In this document: positions 62,101 to 64,000 of the stretch, in pieces
Layout: each line of letters starts with the position of its first letter
How positions within the stretch are numbered: position 1 is the first letter of the stretch
NCBI GenBank assembly: GCA_026982695.1
Contig: JALSGS010000056.1
Location: 56,849-120,848, forward strand
Origin: Saprospiraceae bacterium
GTDB lineage: Bacteria > Bacteroidota > Bacteroidia > Chitinophagales > Saprospiraceae
DNA length: 64,000 bases
Reading direction: 5' to 3'
The notes under the pieces: model-generated
Told to the model about the DNA's origin: nothing
Seen by the model: only the letters and a program-made list of their open reading frames with translations
Databases searched by the model: none
Translations under genes and position numbers: made by a program

Positions 62101-64000
62101 GGGGTGGCAAATAACGATGGCGAAATTTGTGCCGGTGATAATGTCACTCTGATGGCTGTGCCTTCTGGAGCAGCACCCTTTAGCTATAGCTGGAACACAG
62201 GGGCAACCACTCAGACATTGAACGAAAATCCCACATCCACTACTACGTATAGCGTGACAGTGACAGATGCCAATGGCTGTACGGCTACAGCATCAACCAC
62301 CATTATAGTCAATGATCCACCGACAGCTGGTCCAATTGTGGTGACGCCTAGCACAGGCGTGTGCATTGGTAGCAGTGCCACACTTGACGGGCAACCTGTA
62401 GCAGGTACAGGTGCGCTAGTGAATCATGTGTGGGGAGTGACAGGAGCAAGTGATCCGGCTATTTTGGCAGGCTTCTCGCTTGTGAATAATATGGATGGCA
62501 CAGCTACGCTTGCCATTACCAGTGGTGTGCCAGCGGGAACAATTGATGTAAGCTACGAGGTAATCGATGATAAGGGATGTAGTAGTGGCGTGGTAAATGC
62601 CACCATTAATGTCAACCCACTTCCAGTGGTTGCAGCCTCTGCCGCCAATACGACGATATGTGAGGGTGAAACAGTGGCTCTGATTGGTATCGTTGCTTCG
62701 GGCACCGCGCCTTATACTTATATGTGGGCACTTGATGGTGCTTCTACCGCAACAGGTATCATTGATATGCCTACTGATCAATCGCCTAATTTTACTGCCA
62801 CGAATGCTGGTACTGCTATTTTGAATTTCACGGTAACTGATGCTAACAGTTGTACTTCGATTCCAGCCTCAGTAACCATCACTGTAGAGCCAGCACCAGC
62901 ACCAAATCCCATTGTTGGACCTACTTCTGTATGTCCGGGTTCTTCTCAGACGTATTCTGTCACTACAGACAATAGTGGTGCAGGTGCTACCTATCAGTGG
63001 AATCTGAGTTCAGGTGGAACAATTACATCCGGTGTGAATGGAACATCGGTGACAATATTGTGGGGAATGGCTACAGGTGGGCCGCATGTGTTGACAGTCG
63101 AAGAGACAATTGCAGGATGTACTACTACTAATACGATAAGCATTAATGTGGAGGATAATGTAGCGCCAGTAATCACGGTGTGCCCTGCAGATAGAAATAT
63201 AGATGTCGATGCCAGCTGCTCAATTACAGTACCCGTACTTACGGGTGAAGTGGGAGCTACTGATGATTGTGGCGTAGGTGCTATTACCCAATCTCCTGCA
63301 GCGGGTACCGTCCTGGCTTCTGCACATGGCATGACTCATGCCGTGACAATGACCGTGGAAGACTATGGCGGAAATACAACTACTTGCACGGTTACGCTCA
63401 CGGGTAATGATGCTATAGCGCCGACGGCGGTATGTCAGGACATAACGGTTCAGCTGGATGCTACGGGCAATGCGTCGATTACGGCTAGTGACGTAGATGG
63501 CGGCAGCACGGACAACTGTACGATAGCGTCGCTGAGTGTGACGCCGAGTGCATTTGACTGTGGGGATTTGGGTGCGAACACGGTGACGCTGACGGTTGCC
63601 GATGATGCTGGTAACACAGATGCGTGCACGGCGACGGTGACGGTAGAGGACAACATAGCGCCGACGGCGGTATGTCAGGACATAACGGTTCAGCTGGATG
63701 CTACGGGCAATGCGTCGATTACGGCTAGTGACGTAGATGGCGGCAGCACGGACAACTGTACGATAGTGTCGCTGAGCGTGACGCCGAGTGCATTTGACTG
63801 TGGGGATTTGGGTGCGAACACGGTGACGCTGACGGTGACGGATCAGAGTGGGAACAGTTCGAGCTGCACGGCGACGGTGACGGTAGAGGACAACATAGCG
63901 CCGACGGCGGTATGTCAGGACATAACGGTTCAGCTGGATGCTACGGGCAATGCGTCGATTACGGCTAGTGACGTAGATGGCGGCAGCACGGACAACTGTA
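59191..64000 (+). CDS. giant secreted HYR/Ig-like repeat protein, 3' end beyond the window
   Basis: The frame starts at ATG 59191 and stays open for all 1603 codons to the window end. The start gives MKGRTFTFPIGAFFHAYALF and a signal peptide with cleavage near SVA-Q. The mature part begins with a Cys-containing region (about 38-220), then about 80-residue repeats (five at 59862-60840 and 61318-61560) with consensus CQDITVxLDATGNASI followed by ADVDNGSTDNC and a TATVTVEDN end. Two near-identical HYR units (60844-61317, 79 codons each) lie among them. A stretch of PKD/Ig-like units (about 61561-63400, with TVTDANGC) follows and then a new block of the first repeat type from 63418. Each unit has paired cysteines. 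A T9SS domain would be at the unseen C-terminus. Likely an exported adhesin or matrix protein. Confidence 0.93.
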   Translation, partial: MKGRTFTFPIGAFFHAYALFLLSAIFVASISTKSVAQCNPTLNGVSDGGTLTICETDIATSNYNIAPDVPPIGAHTEGTFTHNIPGALDGINVLTVMAGTAVGTYTVTYEVIDDPNNTCLVGETTTITFIIEDEPNNPPIASDFTMCPNSSVDALVAAGVASANNTQGTVTFNIINFNDGGTGATLVGTTINAMGPGTLTFEVTETNFCGTSPATMVKVTVEDNTPPVAVCQNITVSLDASGSVTVTAADVDGGSTDNCPGTLSLTLLAPANPAVFTCADIGNQTVTLQVTDANGNSSTCNALVTVQDNTAPTALCQDVTVALDATGNASISPSDVDNGSNDNCGTVNLTVSPFAFDCSHVNMPQSVTLTVSDLSGNTSTCTATVTVVDNIVPTAVCQDITVQLDASGNASITPADVDNGSTDNCLPLNLTLNTSTFDCADVGVVTVTLTAEDNAGNSDNCTAQVTVEDNVAPTALCKDITVSLDATGMASITAADVDNGSSDACGLNALSVTPSSFGCADIGANTVTLSVEDVNGNSSTCNATVTVEDNSAPTITCPADVVVNNDPGNCAAIVNYAPATATDNCSVTVSYSQASGTSFPVGTTTVTATATDGAGNTAQCTFDVTVNDTEAPTITCPADVVVNNDPGNCAAIVNYAPATATDNCSVTVSYSQASGTSFPVGTTTVTATATDGAGNTAQCTFDVTVNDTEAPTAVCQNITVTLDAMSGTATITPADVDGGSTDNCGITNSTVSPSTFTCADAGNVVSVTLTVEDAAGNTNTCTANVTVQSTLSANITGPTAVCSGSTITLDGNPSGGAMPYTHNWTKTGGTGDGNLVDNGNGTADFEGTVAGTVDLQYTVTDANGCTAIATITVTVHPLPTPSITVTENSGNTPNDGVICNGDAATLDAGAGYTSYMWSTGETTQSITVMPATTTTYSVTVTDANGCTASTSTTITVYPNPTVSISVTETSGVANNDGEICAGDNVTLMAVPSGAAPFSYSWNTGATTQTLNENPTSTTTYSVTVTDANGCTATASTTIIVNDPPTAGPIVVTPSTGVCIGSSATLDGQPVAGTGALVNHVWGVTGASDPAILAGFSLVNNMDGTATLAITSGVPAGTIDVSYEVIDDKGCSSGVVNATINVNPLPVVAASAANTTICEGETVALIGIVASGTAPYTYMWALDGASTATGIIDMPTDQSPNFTATNAGTAILNFTVTDANSCTSIPASVTITVEPAPAPNPIVGPTSVCPGSSQTYSVTTDNSGAGATYQWNLSSGGTITSGVNGTSVTILWGMATGGPHVLTVEETIAGCTTTNTISINVEDNVAPVITVCPADRNIDVDASCSITVPVLTGEVGATDDCGVGAITQSPAAGTVLASAHGMTHAVTMTVEDYGGNTTTCTVTLTGNDAIAPTAVCQDITVQLDATGNASITASDVDGGSTDNCTIASLSVTPSAFDCGDLGANTVTLTVADDAGNTDACTATVTVEDNIAPTAVCQDITVQLDATGNASITASDVDGGSTDNCTIVSLSVTPSAFDCGDLGANTVTLTVTDQSGNSSSCTATVTVEDNIAPTAVCQDITVQLDATGNASITASDVDGGSTDNC
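60844..61317 (+). repeat. two tandem 237-bp HYR-domain repeats
   Basis: The unit from 60844 is repeated from 61081 with very few differences (period 237 bases, 79 codons), both starting APTITCPADVVVNN. Confidence 0.9.
63418..64000 (+). repeat. tandem 240-bp repeats running off the window end
   Basis: Copies start at 63418, 63658 and 63898 (period 240 bases, 80 codons); the first 120 bases of the copies are almost identical, while the last quarter of units one and two differs (VADDAGNTDAC against VTDQSGNSSSC). Codons are ACG/GCG-rich compared with the earlier, diverged units. Confidence 0.93.

Noticed and set aside
59514..63656. Minus-strand open frames of 96-174 codons
   Set aside because: They are the reverse reading of the cysteine-rich repeats of the plus-strand giant gene and have Thr/Val/Ser-rich low-complexity sequence.
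63418..64000. Regular 240-bp repeats considered as a CRISPR-like array
   Set aside because: The period is a whole number of codons, the frame is open, and there are no short identical repeats with unique spacers.

Overview
The window comes from a chromosome of a member of the Bacteroidota, probably a Saprospiria- or Chitinophagia-like lineage. The evidence is Bacteroidota-type promoters (TAnnTTTG at -7, sometimes with TTTG at -33), an almost complete lack of Shine-Dalgarno sequences, proteins with type IX secretion C-terminal domains (types A and B), and lineage-typical families (DUF5683, DUF2452, 6-bladed beta-propeller lipoprotein, short PSD, DUF1343/NamZ, methylmalonyl-CoA mutase). Base composition is near 50% GC. 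Coding is dense on both strands, with short operons and many convergent or divergent pairs. No IS element, prophage, CRISPR array or rRNA operon is visible; the only tRNA seen is tRNA-Val(TAC).

Layout. 0-4.5 kb: a 5'-truncated M16 peptidase, a YghO-like acetyltransferase and a CPBP membrane protease. 4.5-8.5 kb: a DUF1080/PA14 protein and a sorbosone-dehydrogenase-like propeller fused to an azurin-type cupredoxin. 8.6-11.4 kb: a small conserved protein, an MBL hydrolase, a membrane protein and murB. 11.4-13.7 kb: a propeller lipoprotein with a six-cysteine secreted peptide, and DUF2452. 13.7-17.6 kb: methylmalonyl-CoA mutase, a phosphoesterase and dut. 17.8-25.6 kb: TPR proteins (including a tandem paralogous pair), a D-serine dehydratase-like enzyme, psd, a SMUG2-like glycosylase and threonylcarbamoyl-AMP synthase. 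26-35 kb: a T9SS type-B PKD protein, aroC, a UPF0173 hydrolase, parA-parB-DUF5683, a NOL1/NOP2/Sun rRNA methyltransferase and a Crp/Fnr regulator. 35.5-39.5 kb: a secreted MORN-caspase protein, an ECF sigma factor coupled to a GT2 glycosyltransferase, and two tiny membrane proteins. 39.5-48.7 kb: sucA, rpsT, a serine hydrolase, an AsmA-like protein, tRNA-Val and NamZ. 48.8-55.5 kb: a DEDDh/GIY-YIG fusion, yggS, an FG-GAP T9SS cargo and NhaC. 55.6-58.6 kb: a four-gene sulfur-carrier cysteine operon. 59.2-64 kb: the 5' part of a giant secreted HYR/Ig-like repeat protein that stays open to the window end.

Genes that work together: the MoeZ-like enzyme, CysO-like carrier, JAMM protease and CysM-like synthase form the protein-thiocarboxylate route to cysteine; ParA, ParB and perhaps DUF5683 form a chromosome-segregation operon; the sigma factor and glycosyltransferase are translationally coupled; three large secreted proteins (26-28, 51-53 and 59-64 kb) are surface or secreted repeat proteins.

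The least-explained signals are non-coding. A 13-mer, TTTGCCGAAAGGC, occurs exactly seven times between 3.8 and 26.1 kb, on both strands and in several reading frames. A cluster of perfect inverted repeats with a common CCTTTCCG core lies between the cysteine operon and the giant repeat gene.
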